Part shown: piece after piece, positions 13,133 through 22,957 of the stretch
Numbering within the stretch: position 1 is the first letter of the stretch
Layout: every line of letters begins with the position of its first letter
Origin: Tahibacter caeni
GTDB lineage: Bacteria; Pseudomonadota; Gammaproteobacteria; Xanthomonadales; Rhodanobacteraceae
Reading direction: 5' to 3'
Assembly: GCF_024609805.1 (NCBI RefSeq)
Contig: NZ_JANFVR010000003.1
Coordinates: forward strand, 1 to 52,685
DNA length: 52,685 nucleotides
Program-made: the position numbers and the translations under genes
The notes under the pieces: generated by a model
The model's database searches: none
Told to the model about the DNA's origin: nothing
Seen by the model: the letters and a program-made list of their open reading frames with translations, nothing else

Positions 13133-14626
13133 TCACCACTTGTACCGCACCGTATAGGTCACCTTCGCTTCGCCGTCGGCCGGGATGTCGAGCGGGAAGT
13201 CGATCGTCGCGGCGTCGCGCTTGACGAAGTCGTGGTTCTTTTCGGTGATGGTCCAGTCGCTCCAGCGGTAGAGGTATTCGCGGGCGATCACGCGGGCGGC
13301 GGTTTTCTTGCGGTTGCGCACGCTGAGTTCGAAGCTCTCGGTGATGGTCTTGGCCGTCGTGTCGACGGTGAAGCCGGTCTGGCGGCGTTCGCCGACGATG
13401 TCGAACGCGTTGCCGAGCTTGATGCGCAGGGTCTCGTTGCGCGGCGTGTGCTTGATGACGTCTTCGCCGATGAATTCGAGCGTCCCGTCGGCCGAGGCCT
13501 GATTCACGCGCACGCGGCCGGCCGGTAGCGGCATGCCGAGCTTGTTGGCTTCCTTGTTCTCGAATTCGAGGAAGGCGCCGACCGTGCCCTGGGTCGTCGC
13601 GCCGTAGTTCTGGTCCTGGATCGGCGCGGGCCAGTAGCTCCAGGGCTGCGGCGACGCCGTGAACACGAGCTGCTTGGTGCAGCCGGCCTTGGCCGCGGTC
13701 GGGAACAGCTCGAGCTGCTTGGTCGAGTTGTCGGGCAGGTCGCTGCGGCGGCCGAGCGTGTACAGGTGGTACTCGAACAGCGAGGACTCCTGGAAGCCTT
13801 CGTCGGCCGCGCCGGCCGGCGCGGCCATGGTCTTCATGCGCAGCATCGGAGCCGGCGCCGGGGCCGGCGCGCGATTCACTTCGCCGGCGACGAGCTTGAG
13901 CTGGGCCTGCGGATAGCTAGCGCCGGACTGGTTGACGACGGTGACCCAGGCCGACAGGTCCATGTCGCAGCCGTTGCCGTTCTCGCGCAGGGTGATGTTG
14001 TAGTCCGACCACCAGGTCATGCCCTGGGTCTGGTAGCTCACGCGCGTGTCGTGCGTGCCGGCCTGCTTGGCGTTGACCAGCCAGACCAGGGTCGGCCGCG
14101 TGATCAGCCCGCCGGGCAGGCTCGGGAACAGCACGTTGCTGTAGCTGCCGATGCTGACGACCTCGCCGTTGTCGCGCTGCAGGATCAGGGTGCCGTCGGC
14201 CGAGGACAGCAGCACGCCGCTCAGGCGCTCGAGCACGTCGCCGCGCTGCTGTTCCACCGTCACGCGTTCGCCGACGTAGCGTTCGAGCAGCTTGTCCCGA
14301 TTGACCAGGTCGAACTGGTAATTCTGCTCGACGACGCGCGTGCCGACCGGATCGGTCAGCGACTCGAACGCGACCGTGGTCGGATCGATGCGCTTGGCGA
14401 CGTCGGTGAATCTGAGCACGCCGTTGCCGGCCTGCAGGTTCATCTTGCGGCCGTCGCGCACGAGCGCGTAGCCGGGCAGGGCCGGTCCGTAGTTGGCGAG
14501 GCTTTCGGTGTTGACCTGGCCGGGCTGGGCCGAGCTGTAGACGGTCAGCGAATAGTCGGGCGCATCGGCGGCGAAGGCAGCGGTGGTCATGGCGACGGCG
14601 ATTCCTGTGGCGAGCAAGGTGCGCAT
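13133..14626 (-). CDS. DUF4139-family secreted protein
   Basis: Product of 497 residues with a signal peptide cleaved after AAFA (residue 19). The central and C-terminal parts match the DUF4139 pattern as I know it: VGTRVVEQNYQFDLVNRDKL near the start, then TRPTLVWLVNAKQAG, MTWWSDYNITL and the beta-rich end with VTYTVRYKW. An Ala/Pro-rich stretch with a Met-rich piece (RAPAPAPAPMLRMKTMAAP) splits the domain. The biochemical function of the family is not established. AAGGAG stands 7 nt before the ATG. It is convergent with the Ig-repeat gene and is followed upstream by rmuC on the same strand. Confidence 0.8.
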   Translation of the reverse strand: MRTLLATGIAVAMTTAAFAADAPDYSLTVYSSAQPGQVNTESLANYGPALPGYALVRDGRKMNLQAGNGVLRFTDVAKRIDPTTVAFESLTDPVGTRVVEQNYQFDLVNRDKLLERYVGERVTVEQQRGDVLERLSGVLLSSADGTLILQRDNGEVVSIGSYSNVLFPSLPGGLITRPTLVWLVNAKQAGTHDTRVSYQTQGMTWWSDYNITLRENGNGCDMDLSAWVTVVNQSGASYPQAQLKLVAGEVNRAPAPAPAPMLRMKTMAAPAGAADEGFQESSLFEYHLYTLGRRSDLPDNSTKQLELFPTAAKAGCTKQLVFTASPQPWSYWPAPIQDQNYGATTQGTVGAFLEFENKEANKLGMPLPAGRVRVNQASADGTLEFIGEDVIKHTPRNETLRIKLGNAFDIVGERRQTGFTVDTTAKTITESFELSVRNRKKTAARVIAREYLYRWSDWTITEKNHDFVKRDAATIDFPLDIPADGEAKVTYTVRYKW

Positions 14627-14925
14627 GGACGACTCCTTGGGAAGATCCGATCAAGCGTTTCGCAGCGCGGCTCCTGCAACCGGCTGGTTATTACGACGAA
14701 CCACTGGAACTGTGCAGCCGGCGTTCGGCGGTCGTCCCGACCCGGAGGGGGTCGGGAGCCGAGCATGAACTCCGGTGGTTCGGCGGTCGGTCACGGCAGG
14801 CCACGCCTCGAACGCCGGTCCGTCCGGCGCAGGGTTCGCGACAGCGTGCCGCAACCCGCGCCACAGCGGGGTGAACGATGCGGTTGCGCGCTCCACTGCG
14901 GACCGTTCCACCGGCGCCGCGGCGT
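14627..14925. other. Intergenic region between rmuC and the DUF4139 gene
   Basis: About 300 bp with no gene. It holds a perfect 9-bp hairpin (TCCCGACCC/GGGTCGGGA, loop GGAGG) at 14735-14757, which is 169 bp beyond the rmuC stop and has no T-tract on either side. The promoter of the DUF4139 gene should be in its left part. Confidence 0.5.
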
Positions 14926-16350
14926 TCATTCGTCCATGTCCATGCCGTCTTCGCCGAGCAGCCCGCGGCTTTGCTCGCTGCTCAGGGACTCGACACCGCG
15001 CAGCTTGCGCTCGATCGCGCGCGTGCGCACGCCGGCGGCGTCGATGCTGTTGCGTACGCTGTCGAGCTGGTTGCGCGTCTTCTCGAGCACCGCGCCGAAC
15101 TTGCCGAACTCGGTCTTGACCGCGCCGAGCAGCTGCCAGACCTCGCTGGAGCGCTTCTCGATCGCGAGCGTGCGGAAGCCCATCTGCAGACTGCTCAGGG
15201 TCGCGCTCAACGTCGTCGGCCCGGTCACGACGACGCGCAGGTCGCGCTGCAGCGCCTCGAACAGGCCGGGACGGCGCAGCACTTCGGCGTAGAGGCCTTC
15301 GGTCGGCAGGAACATGATCGCGAACTCGGTCGTCGCGGGCACGGAAATGTATTTGTCGCGAATGTGGCGCGCCGCTTCGCGTATGCGGCGTTCGAGCGCC
15401 TGCGCCGCGACGGCGGCGGCTTCGGCGTCGGCGCGTTCCTGGGCGTCGAGCAGGCGTTCGTAGTCCTCGCGCGGAAACTTCGCGTCGATCGGCAGCCAGA
15501 CCGGCGCGTCGCCGCCGGGCAGGCGTATCGCGAATTCGACGCGCTCGCCGGAGCCCGGCACCGTCGCGACATTGCTTGCGTACTGGTCGACCGTCAGCAG
15601 TTGCTCGAGCAGAGCGGCGAGCTGCACTTCGCCGAGCATGCCGCGCGTCTTGACGTTGCCGAGCACGCGCTTGAGATCGCCGACGCCCTGGGCCAGTCCC
15701 TGCATTTCGCCGAGGCCGCGGTGCACCTGTTCCAGGCGCTCGGAGACGAGCTTGAAGGATTCGCCGAGGCGCGTCTCCAGGGTCGCGTGCAGCTTCTCGT
15801 CGACCGTCACGCGCATCGCGTCGAGCTGCTTCGCGTTGTCGGCCTGCAGCTCTTTGAGCCGCGTTTCCAGGGTGCCGCGGACTTCGGCCAGGCGCAGCTG
15901 GCTGTGTTCGGCCTGTTCCTGCAGGCCCTGGCGCAGCTGGTCGCCGAAGCGCGACAGCGACTGCGCATTTTCCTCGCGCGCGCGGCGCGCATCTTCCTGC
16001 AGGGCCTGGCGCAGCGCTTCGAGGCGCTGGTCGTTGCGCTGGCTGCTCTGCTCGATGCGCAGGCCGAAGTCCTCGATGCGCCGATGCTGCTGCTGGGCGA
16101 GCTGGGTGAACTGGTTCTGCACCGCGTCGCGCAGCTGCTCCAGGCGCTGCGACTGTTCGATGCGGGCGGCGCGCTGGTCCTCGCGCAGGCCGCGCTCCAG
16201 GCGTTCGCCGTCCTCGCGCAGGTTGACCAGCGCCTGGTGCAGCGGGGCCAGCGTGTCCTCGCGGCTGCGCCGCAGCTGCAGGATCTGCAGCACGAGCAGG
16301 ACGGCGAGCACGACGACGGCGGCGAGGACGAGGATTTCGAGCAGCGACAT
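14926..16350 (-). CDS. rmuC: DNA recombination protein RmuC
   Basis: Product of 474 residues. One N-terminal membrane segment (LLEILVLAAVVVLAVLLVLQ) is followed by a long coiled coil at about 25-210 and the RmuC nuclease-like domain at about 215-430, with VKTRGMLGEVQL, WLPIDAKFPREDY, and IMFLPTEGLYAEVLRR. RmuC limits inversions and other rearrangements at short inverted repeats. I start at MSLLEIL (16350) rather than at the GTG three codons upstream, because the membrane segment then starts as usual. The Met/Asp-rich end (GEDGMDMDE) is unremarkable. Confidence 0.92.
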   Translation of the reverse strand: MSLLEILVLAAVVVLAVLLVLQILQLRRSREDTLAPLHQALVNLREDGERLERGLREDQRAARIEQSQRLEQLRDAVQNQFTQLAQQQHRRIEDFGLRIEQSSQRNDQRLEALRQALQEDARRAREENAQSLSRFGDQLRQGLQEQAEHSQLRLAEVRGTLETRLKELQADNAKQLDAMRVTVDEKLHATLETRLGESFKLVSERLEQVHRGLGEMQGLAQGVGDLKRVLGNVKTRGMLGEVQLAALLEQLLTVDQYASNVATVPGSGERVEFAIRLPGGDAPVWLPIDAKFPREDYERLLDAQERADAEAAAVAAQALERRIREAARHIRDKYISVPATTEFAIMFLPTEGLYAEVLRRPGLFEALQRDLRVVVTGPTTLSATLSSLQMGFRTLAIEKRSSEVWQLLGAVKTEFGKFGAVLEKTRNQLDSVRNSIDAAGVRTRAIERKLRGVESLSSEQSRGLLGEDGMDMDE

Positions 16351-16422
16351 GGAACACACGGTGATCGGGGCGGTGCCCAGTGTAGCCGCTGGTCCCGATC
16401 GTCCGGCGGGCCGGCGACGCGC

Positions 16423-16453
16423 AAAAAGAAACGGCGGCCCTGTCGGACCGCCG
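16423..16453 (-). terminator. Intrinsic terminator on the minus strand after glyS
   Basis: Hairpin with CGGCGG (16432-16437) pairing CCGCCG (16448-16453), extended by CC/GG with one bulged A. On the minus strand it is followed by TTTCTTTTTGC. It lies 212 nt beyond the glyS stop and before the rmuC start, so it ends the glyQ-glyS transcript. Confidence 0.65.
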
Positions 16454-16642
16454 CTTCGTCCCCATGCACCGTACTGCTACACCCCAGACCGTTTGCCCGG
16501 CGCCGGAACCCCATTACGGCGCCACGCTGCCGGGTCGGACGGTCGGTTATAAGACCGCGCGTGACCTTCGGCACTCCCTGCGGCTGAACGTAGTCAAAAC
16601 GTTAAGACGCGTCAATGGGCAGTGCAGCGAATCGGGCTCGAC

Positions 16643-16660
16643 GGCGGCCGCGGGGCCGCC
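16643..16660 (-). terminator. GC hairpin touching the glyS stop, no T-tract
   Basis: Perfect 7-bp stem GGCGGCC/GGCCGCC with loop GCGG, only 4 nt beyond the stop codon. It lacks a T-tract, and a normal terminator stands about 190 nt further on, so a 3'-end protecting role is possible. Confidence 0.35.
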
Positions 16661-16664
16661 GCCC

Positions 16665-18806
16665 TCATCCGGCCGGCTGCAGCAGCGAGACGTCGGCGAC
16701 CTGCAGGAACTGCTGGCGCAGCTCGCGCAGCAGGCGCAGGCGGTTCGTGCGCACCGCGGCGTCCTCGGCCATGACCATGACGTCGGTGAAAAACACATCC
16801 ACGGGCTCGCGCAAGCTGCCTAGCCTCTGTAGTACGGCGACATAGTTGCGATGCTCATGAAGCAGCTTTGTCGCGGCTTGCGCCCCGCTCAGCGCCGCGT
16901 ACAAGTCGGCTTCGGCTCCGGCAGCGAGCAGTCCCACGTCGACAGCGCCACCGATGACCTCGCCGGCCTGACGCAGGATGTTCGCGATGCGCTTGTTCGC
17001 GGCCGCCAGCGCCTCGGCCTCCGGCAGCGCGGCGAACGCGGCGACGGCGCGGACGCGGGCGTCGAAATCGCCGAGGTCGGCCGGGTTCAGCGCGCGCACG
17101 GCCTCGAAGCGGTCGGCTGCGACCCCGGCGTCGGTGTAGTAGCCGCGCAGCCGGTCGACGATGAATTCGAAGAGCTCGGCCGCGAGCTCGCGCCGGCGTG
17201 CGCCGGCGTCGAGCGCCGGCACCTTGCCGTCCTTGCCCTTCGGCAGGCCCGCGGCCAGCGCGGTTTCGGGCAGCTGGGCCAGCGCTTCGGCGAGCAGCGG
17301 CGGCAGTTCGAGCGCGAGGCCGCTCTCGATCAAGGTGCGCGCAAGGCCGAGCGCGGCACGGCGCAGCGCGAACGGATCCTTGTTACCGCTGGGCTTGAGG
17401 CCGACCGCGAAGATGCCGCAGAGCGTGTCGATGCGTTCGGCGATCGCGAGCACCTGGCCGACCTTGCCGCTGGCGATGCCGTCGCCGGCGAAGCGCGGGC
17501 GATAGAACTCGTCGACGGCCAGCGCGACCTCGGCCGGCTCGCCGGCGGCGGCCGCGTAGTAGCGGCCCATGACACCCTGCAATTCGGGGAATTCGCCGAC
17601 CATGCGGGTCATCAGGTCGCACTTGGCCAGCGCCGCGGCGCGCGTGGCCAGCGCCGCGTCGACGCCGGCGCGGTTCGCGATCGTGCGCGCGAGCTCGCCG
17701 ACCCGCACGACCTTGTCGAACACCGAGCCCAGCGCCTGCTGGTAGGTCACGTTCTTCAGGGTGTAGAGCTGGTCGATCAGCGGCGTCTTGAGGTCTTCAT
17801 CGTAGAAGAAGCGCGCGTCGGCGAAACGCGGGCGGATCACGCGCTCGTAGCCCTTGCGGATCTCGCGCGGATCGCGGCTCTCGATGTTGGCGACGCCGAC
17901 GAAATGCCGCGTGAGCCGGCCTTCGCCGTCGACGACCGAGACGAACTTCTGGTTCGTCTCCATCGTCATGACCAGCGCCTCCTGCGGCACACGCAGGAAG
18001 TCCTCGTCGAACGCGCAGGCGATCGCGACGGGCCATTCGGTCAGGTTGGCGATCTCGTCGAGCAGCGACTCGCCGAGCTGCGTGCGGCCGCCGGTCTCGG
18101 CGGCGGCGCGCGCGATCTCGTCGCGGATGCGCGCGCGGCGCTCGGCCGGGTCGGCCAGCACGCGCGCGTCGCGCAGGCTGGCCAGCCAGCTGTCGGCGTC
18201 GGCGATCGGCACCGGCTGGTTGTGGTGGAAGCGATGGCCGCGCGACTCGCGTCCGCTGCGCAGGCCGAGCAGCTGCGCATCGATGACGCGCTCGCCGTGC
18301 AGGATCACGAGCCAGTGCGCCGGCCGCACGAACGCGTAGTCGTGGCCGCCCCAGCGCATGGGCTTGGGAATCGGCAGCGCCTTGAGCGCCTCGGCGATGA
18401 CCTCGCTCAACAGGGCGGCTAGCGGCTGGCCCGGCTGTTCGCTGCGGAACACGTACCAGGCGCCCTTGTCGGTCTCGAGTTTCTGCAGCTGGTCCACGGT
18501 CGCGCCGCAGGAGGCGGCGAAACCGGTCAGCGCCTTGCTCGGCTGGCCGTCGGCGCCGAACGCGGCGTTCGCGGCCGGGCCGCGGCGCTCGATGGTCTGG
18601 TCCGGCTGCGCCGCGGCGACCGCGGGCAGCAGCACGGCGAGGCGTCGCGGCGTGCAGTAGACCGTCGCCGCCGCGGCATCGATCGCGAAGCCGCGCTTGT
18701 TCAGACCCTCGACGACGCCGTCGGCGAACGCGCGTGCCAGTTCGTCGACGGTGCGGGTCGGCAGCTCTTCGGTGCCGATTTCAATCAGCAGCGCCTGCTC
18801 AGCCAT
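16665..18806 (-). CDS. glyS: Glycine--tRNA ligase beta subunit
   Basis: Product of 713 residues, close to the usual about 690. It starts [17 protein letters not shown], the family N-terminus. The central HD-like region ([20 protein letters not shown], then [19 protein letters not shown]) and the C-terminal DALR anticodon-binding domain with [18 protein letters not shown] are clear. With GlyQ it forms the alpha2beta2 enzyme that charges tRNA-Gly in most proteobacteria. Its start overlaps the glyQ end by 8 bp, which indicates coupled translation for 1:1 subunit synthesis. Confidence 0.97.
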   Translation of the reverse strand: MAEQALLIEIGTEELPTRTVDELARAFADGVVEGLNKRGFAIDAAAATVYCTPRRLAVLLPAVAAAQPDQTIERRGPAANAAFGADGQPSKALTGFAASCGATVDQLQKLETDKGAWYVFRSEQPGQPLAALLSEVIAEALKALPIPKPMRWGGHDYAFVRPAHWLVILHGERVIDAQLLGLRSGRESRGHRFHHNQPVPIADADSWLASLRDARVLADPAERRARIRDEIARAAAETGGRTQLGESLLDEIANLTEWPVAIACAFDEDFLRVPQEALVMTMETNQKFVSVVDGEGRLTRHFVGVANIESRDPREIRKGYERVIRPRFADARFFYDEDLKTPLIDQLYTLKNVTYQQALGSVFDKVVRVGELARTIANRAGVDAALATRAAALAKCDLMTRMVGEFPELQGVMGRYYAAAAGEPAEVALAVDEFYRPRFAGDGIASGKVGQVLAIAERIDTLCGIFAVGLKPSGNKDPFALRRAALGLARTLIESGLALELPPLLAEALAQLPETALAAGLPKGKDGKVPALDAGARRRELAAELFEFIVDRLRGYYTDAGVAADRFEAVRALNPADLGDFDARVRAVAAFAALPEAEALAAANKRIANILRQAGEVIGGAVDVGLLAAGAEADLYAALSGAQAATKLLHEHRNYVAVLQRLGSLREPVDVFFTDVMVMAEDAAVRTNRLRLLRELRQQFLQVADVSLLQPAG

Positions 18807-19716
18807 GCGCCTTCTCCTGGCGGTTCTTCAGTCCCGGAAAGCCGAGCCTTTCGCGTTGCGCGTAATACGCTTCGGCCACCGCGCGGGCCAGGGTGCGCAC
18901 GCGCAGGATGTAGCGCTGGCGTTCGGTCACGCTGACCGCGCGGCGCGCGTCGAGCAGGTTGAAACTGTGCGAGGCCTTGCAGACCTGCTCGTAGGCCGGC
19001 AGCGGCAGCTGCGCCTCGATGAGCTTCTTCGCCTCGCTCTCGCAGACGTCGAACCAATGCAGCAGCTCGGCGACGTTGGCGTGTTCGAAGTTGTACGTGG
19101 ACTGCTCGACTTCGTTCTGATGGAACACGTCGCCGTAGGTCACGACGCCGTGCGGCGCGACGGTCCAGACGAGGTCGTAGACGTTGTCGACGTTCTGCAG
19201 ATACATGGCCAGGCGTTCGAGGCCGTAGGTGATCTCGCCGGTGACCGGCCGGCACTCGAGACCGCCGGCCTGCTGGAAATACGTGAACTGCGTCACTTCC
19301 ATGCCGTTGAGCCAGACTTCCCAGCCGAGGCCCCAGGCGCCGAGCGTCGGCGACTCCCAGTTGTCCTCGACGAAGCGCAGGTCGTGGGTCAGCGGGTCCA
19401 GGCCCAGCGCGCGCAGCGAGCCGATGTACAAGTCCAGAATGTCGTCCGGGTTCGGCTTCAGCACGACCTGATACTGGTAATAGTGCTGCAGGCGGTTCGG
19501 ATTTTCGCCGTAGCGGCCGTCGGTGGGACGGCGCGACGGCTGCACGTAGGCCGCGGCCCAGGGCTCCGGGCCCAGCGCGCGCAGGAAGGTCGCCGGGTGG
19601 AAAGTGCCGGCGCCGACTTCGGTGTCGAACGGCTGGATCAGTACGCAGCCCTGCTCCGCCCAGTAGCGGTTCAGGGTCTGGATCACGTCCTGGAACGTGG
19701 GCGTGGGCGTGGACAT
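18799..19716 (-). CDS. glyQ: Glycine--tRNA ligase alpha subunit
   Basis: Product of 305 residues, the catalytic class II subunit. The family signature is complete: [17 protein letters not shown] near the start, [20 protein letters not shown] at about 29-48, [19 protein letters not shown], and [13 protein letters not shown] and [13 protein letters not shown] in the active-site part. It is the first gene of the glyQ-glyS operon and divergent from the secretion ATPase gene, with 72 bp between the starts. Confidence 0.97.
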   Translation of the reverse strand: MSTPTPTFQDVIQTLNRYWAEQGCVLIQPFDTEVGAGTFHPATFLRALGPEPWAAAYVQPSRRPTDGRYGENPNRLQHYYQYQVVLKPNPDDILDLYIGSLRALGLDPLTHDLRFVEDNWESPTLGAWGLGWEVWLNGMEVTQFTYFQQAGGLECRPVTGEITYGLERLAMYLQNVDNVYDLVWTVAPHGVVTYGDVFHQNEVEQSTYNFEHANVAELLHWFDVCESEAKKLIEAQLPLPAYEQVCKASHSFNLLDARRAVSVTERQRYILRVRTLARAVAEAYYAQRERLGFPGLKNRQEKAHG

Positions 19717-19788
19717 GGGCGGCTCGCGGAAGGCCTACGGCAAAGCGCGCTAGTATAGCCAGCAGTCTGCCGTCCCACAGGAATCGTC
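19717..19788. promoter_or_regulatory. Divergent promoter region glyQ / secretion ATPase
   Basis: These 72 bp must serve both genes. A good minus-strand -10 (TATACT, 19757-19752) stands 35 bp before glyQ and overlaps a plus-strand TATAGC. No good -35 is visible for either. CAGGA at 19779-19783 is the Shine-Dalgarno sequence of the plus-strand gene. Confidence 0.4.
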
Positions 19789-21627
19789 ATGGCTACCCAA
19801 CCGCAGCGCTCTGTCGCGGCCAGTTCCCCGATCGCGGCGGCGACGCCCGTGCGGCTGGGATTGCATGGCCGGCTCGAGCTCGACGAAACCCTGATGGCGC
19901 TGGTCCAGGACGGCCTGCTCACTGCCGAGGATGCGCGCCGGGTCCGTGCCGATTCGCGCAGCACCAAGGAAAAACTCGCGCTGCATCCGCTGGTGCTCGT
20001 CGCCAACGCGAAGGCCGTGGACCAGCGCCATCCCGACAAGCCGCTGAGTCTCGAAGTGCTCGTGCAGTGGCTGGCCGGCAAAGCGGGCCTGCCCTATCTG
20101 CGCATAGACCCGATGAAGATCGACGTCGCCGCGGTGACCCAGGTCATCTCGCACCAGTACGCGACGCGCTATCGCATCCTGCCGGTCGCCGTCGCACCGG
20201 ACAAGGTCACGATCGCATCGGCCGAACCGTTCGACACGCGCTGGGTCAACGACCTCTCGCACATCCTGCGCCGCGAAGTCGAGCGCGTCGTGTCCAGCCC
20301 GCTGGACGTGAACCGCTATCTGACCGAATTCTTCGGCGTGCAGCGCTCGATCCAGCGCGCCAAGGACGCCAAGGGCGAATCCGGCTACGACCCGTCCAAA
20401 CTGCTGAACTTCGAACAGCTGCTGGAGCTCGGCAAATCCGGCGACATCGGCGCCGACGATCGCCACGTCGTGCACATCGTCGACTGGCTGCTGCAGTACG
20501 CGCTCGATCAGCGCGCGTCGGACATCCATCTGGAGCCGCGACGCGACGCCGGCAACATCCGTTTCCGCATCGACGGCAACATGATCAAGGTGTTCGAGTT
20601 CCCGCCGCCGGTCATGACCGCGGTGACCGCGCGCATCAAGATCCTCGGACGCATGGACCTGGCCGAGAAGCGCCGGCCGCAGGACGGCCGCATCAAGACG
20701 CGTTCGCCGGGCGGCCGCGAAGTCGAACTGCGCCTGTCGACGATGCCGACCGCGTTCGGCGAGAAGATCGTCATGCGCATCTTCGACCCGGACATCGTCG
20801 TCAAGGAGTTCCGCCAGATCGGTTTCTCGATCGACGAGGAAAACCTCTGGCGCTCGATGGTCGAACGGCCCCACGGCATCGTGCTCGTCACGGGCCCGAC
20901 CGGCTCGGGCAAGACGACCACCTTGTATTCGACCCTGAAGCACCTCGCGACGCCGGACCTCAACGTCTGCACGGTGGAAGACCCGATTGAAATGGTCAGC
21001 CCCGAATTCAACCAGATGCAGGTCCAGCCGGCGATTGATCTCGACTTCGCCGCGGGCGTGCGCACCCTGCTGCGCCAGGACCCCGACATCATCATGATCG
21101 GCGAAATCCGCGATCTGGAAACCGCGCAGATGGCGGTGCAGGCCGCGCTGACCGGCCATCTCGTGCTGTCGACCCTGCATACCAACGACGCACCGACCGC
21201 GGTCACGCGCCTGCTCGATCTCGGCGTGCCGCACTATCTGATCCAGTCGACCCTGACCGGCGTGGTCGCGCAGCGGCTTGTGCGCACCCTGTGCCCGCAC
21301 TGCAAGACCGCGCTGCCGGTCGATCCGCGCGCCTGGGACGCGCTGACGCATCGCTGGAATCTCGCGGTGCCGGAGCGCACGCAGGGTCCGGTCGGCTGCC
21401 TCGAATGCCGCAACACCGGCTTCCTCGGACGCACCGGCATCTACGAGATGCTGCGCATCACGCCGAAGATGCGCCAGTTGATCCAGGCCGACACCGACCT
21501 GGTCAAGTTCAGCGAAGCGGCACTGGCCGACGGCATGCGTCCGCTGCGCATCTCGGCGGCCGCGCAGGTCGCGCGCGGCGTGACGACGGTGGCCGAAGTC
21601 ATGACCGTGCTGCCGCCGGTCGAGTGA
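19789..21627 (+). CDS. PilB/GspE-type secretion or pilus assembly ATPase
   Basis: Cytoplasmic hexameric ATPase of 612 residues that powers a type II secretion system or type IV pilus. An MshEN-type N-terminal domain fills about 30-200, and the catalytic domain follows. The Walker A motif is GPTGSGKTT at 369-377; Asp box, Walker B and His box appear as DPDIIMIGEIRD and GHLVLSTLHTNDAPTA. A tetracysteine zinc site is formed by CPHC (502/505) and CLEC (537/540). The N-terminus is longer than in classical GspE. No other pilus or secretion gene is in the window, so the partner system is unknown. Confidence 0.88.
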   Translation: MATQPQRSVAASSPIAAATPVRLGLHGRLELDETLMALVQDGLLTAEDARRVRADSRSTKEKLALHPLVLVANAKAVDQRHPDKPLSLEVLVQWLAGKAGLPYLRIDPMKIDVAAVTQVISHQYATRYRILPVAVAPDKVTIASAEPFDTRWVNDLSHILRREVERVVSSPLDVNRYLTEFFGVQRSIQRAKDAKGESGYDPSKLLNFEQLLELGKSGDIGADDRHVVHIVDWLLQYALDQRASDIHLEPRRDAGNIRFRIDGNMIKVFEFPPPVMTAVTARIKILGRMDLAEKRRPQDGRIKTRSPGGREVELRLSTMPTAFGEKIVMRIFDPDIVVKEFRQIGFSIDEENLWRSMVERPHGIVLVTGPTGSGKTTTLYSTLKHLATPDLNVCTVEDPIEMVSPEFNQMQVQPAIDLDFAAGVRTLLRQDPDIIMIGEIRDLETAQMAVQAALTGHLVLSTLHTNDAPTAVTRLLDLGVPHYLIQSTLTGVVAQRLVRTLCPHCKTALPVDPRAWDALTHRWNLAVPERTQGPVGCLECRNTGFLGRTGIYEMLRITPKMRQLIQADTDLVKFSEAALADGMRPLRISAAAQVARGVTTVAEVMTVLPPVE

Positions 21628-22355
21628 CCGTGTCGCGCGTCCTCGTCCTGCAGACCGGCTCCACCTTGCCGCAGATCGCGGCGCGCCACGGCGATTTCGC
21701 GGCCTGGTTCCTGCGCATGGCCGGACTCGTGCGGCGCGACGTCGACGTCGTACGCGTCGACCGTGACGAAGCATTGCCGGCGCCGGGGCGTCATGCCGCG
21801 ATCCTCGTGACCGGCTCGGCCAGCATGGTGACCGAGCGCGCCGACTGGAGCGAGCGCAGCGCAGGCTGGCTCGCCGGTATCGTGCGCACCGCGGCGGCGC
21901 CGGTGCTCGGCGTTTGCTACGGCCACCAGCTGCTCGCGCACGGTCTGGGCGGCCGCGTCGACTGGAATCCGCGCGGCCGGCAGATCGGCACCAAAACGTT
22001 GCGGACGACGCCGGCTTCGACGGACGATCCGCTGTTCGGCGCGACCACGACGCCATTCCGCGCACAGACCACGCATCAGCAGTCCGTCGTCGAGCTGCCG
22101 GCGGATGCGCTGGTGCTCGCGGCGTCCGCGCTCGATCCGCATCAGGCGCTGCGTTTCGGCGAGCGTGCCTGGGGACTGCAGTTCCATCCCGAGTTCAGCG
22201 CGAACGTCATGGCCGGCTATATCCGCGGGCGGCGCGAGCGGCTGATCGCCGAAGGCCTGGATCCGGCCGCGCTGCTGCGCGAATGCGGTCCGGCCCCCGA
22301 AGCGCGGCGTCTGCTGCGGCGCTTCGTGCGCAAGGCGCGCGACGGCGCGCTCTGA
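21624..22355 (+). CDS. Class I glutamine amidotransferase
   Basis: Product of 243 residues, a stand-alone GATase1 domain. The nucleophile is Cys98 in GVCYGHQLLAHGLGG, and the other triad members are H188 and E190 in LQFHPEFS. The GTG at 21624 overlaps the stop of the ATPase gene by 4 bp (GTGA), so I take it as the start; a second GTG at 21630 is possible. It resembles proteins annotated as GMP synthase-like glutamine amidotransferases, which act on unknown or diverse acceptors. The coupling with a secretion ATPase has no evident functional meaning. Confidence 0.85.
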   Translation: MTVSRVLVLQTGSTLPQIAARHGDFAAWFLRMAGLVRRDVDVVRVDRDEALPAPGRHAAILVTGSASMVTERADWSERSAGWLAGIVRTAAAPVLGVCYGHQLLAHGLGGRVDWNPRGRQIGTKTLRTTPASTDDPLFGATTTPFRAQTTHQQSVVELPADALVLAASALDPHQALRFGERAWGLQFHPEFSANVMAGYIRGRRERLIAEGLDPAALLRECGPAPEARRLLRRFVRKARDGAL

Positions 22356-22433
22356 GCGCAGACGTCCCATTCGCCGCCTTCACGCATGCCCCCCTGCCAA
22401 AGGTCATGCCTGAGGGCAAATCCAAAATCTGTT

Positions 22434-22445
22434 GGGTAATTACCC
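22434..22445. promoter_or_regulatory. Perfect 12-bp palindrome GGGTAATTACCC
   Basis: An AT-centred palindrome in the convergent space between the amidotransferase and the small regulator gene, 24 bp before the shared terminator. It may be a protein-binding site, but no promoter is near it. Confidence 0.3.
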
Positions 22446-22459
22446 GCAAATCGCGAGTC

Positions 22460-22494
22460 TGAAAAAGCAAACGCCGCGCTAGACGCGGCGTTTT
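22460..22494. terminator. Bidirectional intrinsic terminator
   Basis: Perfect 10-bp stem AAACGCCGCG/CGCGGCGTTT (22469-22478 and 22484-22493), loop CTAGA, with an A-rich run before it and TTTT at its end. It serves the convergent amidotransferase (plus) and small regulator (minus) genes. Confidence 0.85.
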
Positions 22495-22543
22495 GGATGT
22501 ACTTGCAAACGGCGCACTGCCGCCGGCATGAAACGAAGCATGA

Positions 22544-22762
22544 TTACTTGCGGCTCTTGGTGCCCTTGCGCAAGCCGGCCAGCGGATCCGGCAGCTTCAG
22601 GCCGCCGAGATAATCATTGATCGCTTCGTTCGTCACGTCGTAGAGCGGACGGCCCATCACCGCGGCGGCTGCCTTGAGGCTGTCGCGCATGCGCTTGGAA
22701 ACGCGCAGGCTAGCGTCGCGGGTATCTTCGTCGACAGCGGCGGCTGCGGCGGACTTTTTCAT
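22544..22762 (-). CDS. Small ribbon-helix-helix-like protein
   Basis: Product of 72 residues. After an Ala-rich head, residues about 15-57 (ASLRVSKRMRDSLKAAAAVM, then GRPLYDVTNEAINDYL) fit a ribbon-helix-helix DNA-binding fold: a short basic strand and two helices. I start at ATG 22762 because AGGGTGAAG stands before it; a GTG three codons upstream is possible. An inverted repeat overlapping a -10 box lies 31 bp upstream, as expected for an autorepressor. No toxin partner is adjacent, so it does not look like a toxin-antitoxin pair. The family assignment is from pattern only. Confidence 0.65.
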   Translation of the reverse strand: MKKSAAAAAVDEDTRDASLRVSKRMRDSLKAAAAVMGRPLYDVTNEAINDYLGGLKLPDPLAGLRKGTKSRK

Positions 22763-22792
22763 GATCTTCACCCTGAGTTAAGAAGTGCTGCT

Positions 22793-22818
22793 ACGTGTAC
22801 TGCGGGATTAGTATACGT
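22793..22818 (-). promoter_or_regulatory. Promoter and likely operator of the small regulator gene
   Basis: Arms ACGTGTAC (22793-22800) and GTATACGT (22811-22818) form an inverted repeat with one mismatch and a 10-bp spacer. The right arm includes most of a minus-strand -10 box TATACT (22815-22810). The start codon is 31 bp away. The layout fits repression by the encoded protein. Confidence 0.5.
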
Positions 22819-22957
22819 GGCAGGTCGATGAAAAGAACGCTACACGCCGGACGCACATGTTACGAATTGTAAATCCCCGGTAACGCTGAGCCGCTGCGGT
22901 GCCGAATTCCGGGGAACCGGCAGCAGCAACGCTGCGGTGGCGTGATTTACCGTGATT

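Noticed and set aside
13766-15292. 508-codon open frame on the plus strand across the DUF4139 and rmuC genes
   Set aside because: It crosses two well-supported minus-strand genes and has no domain features.
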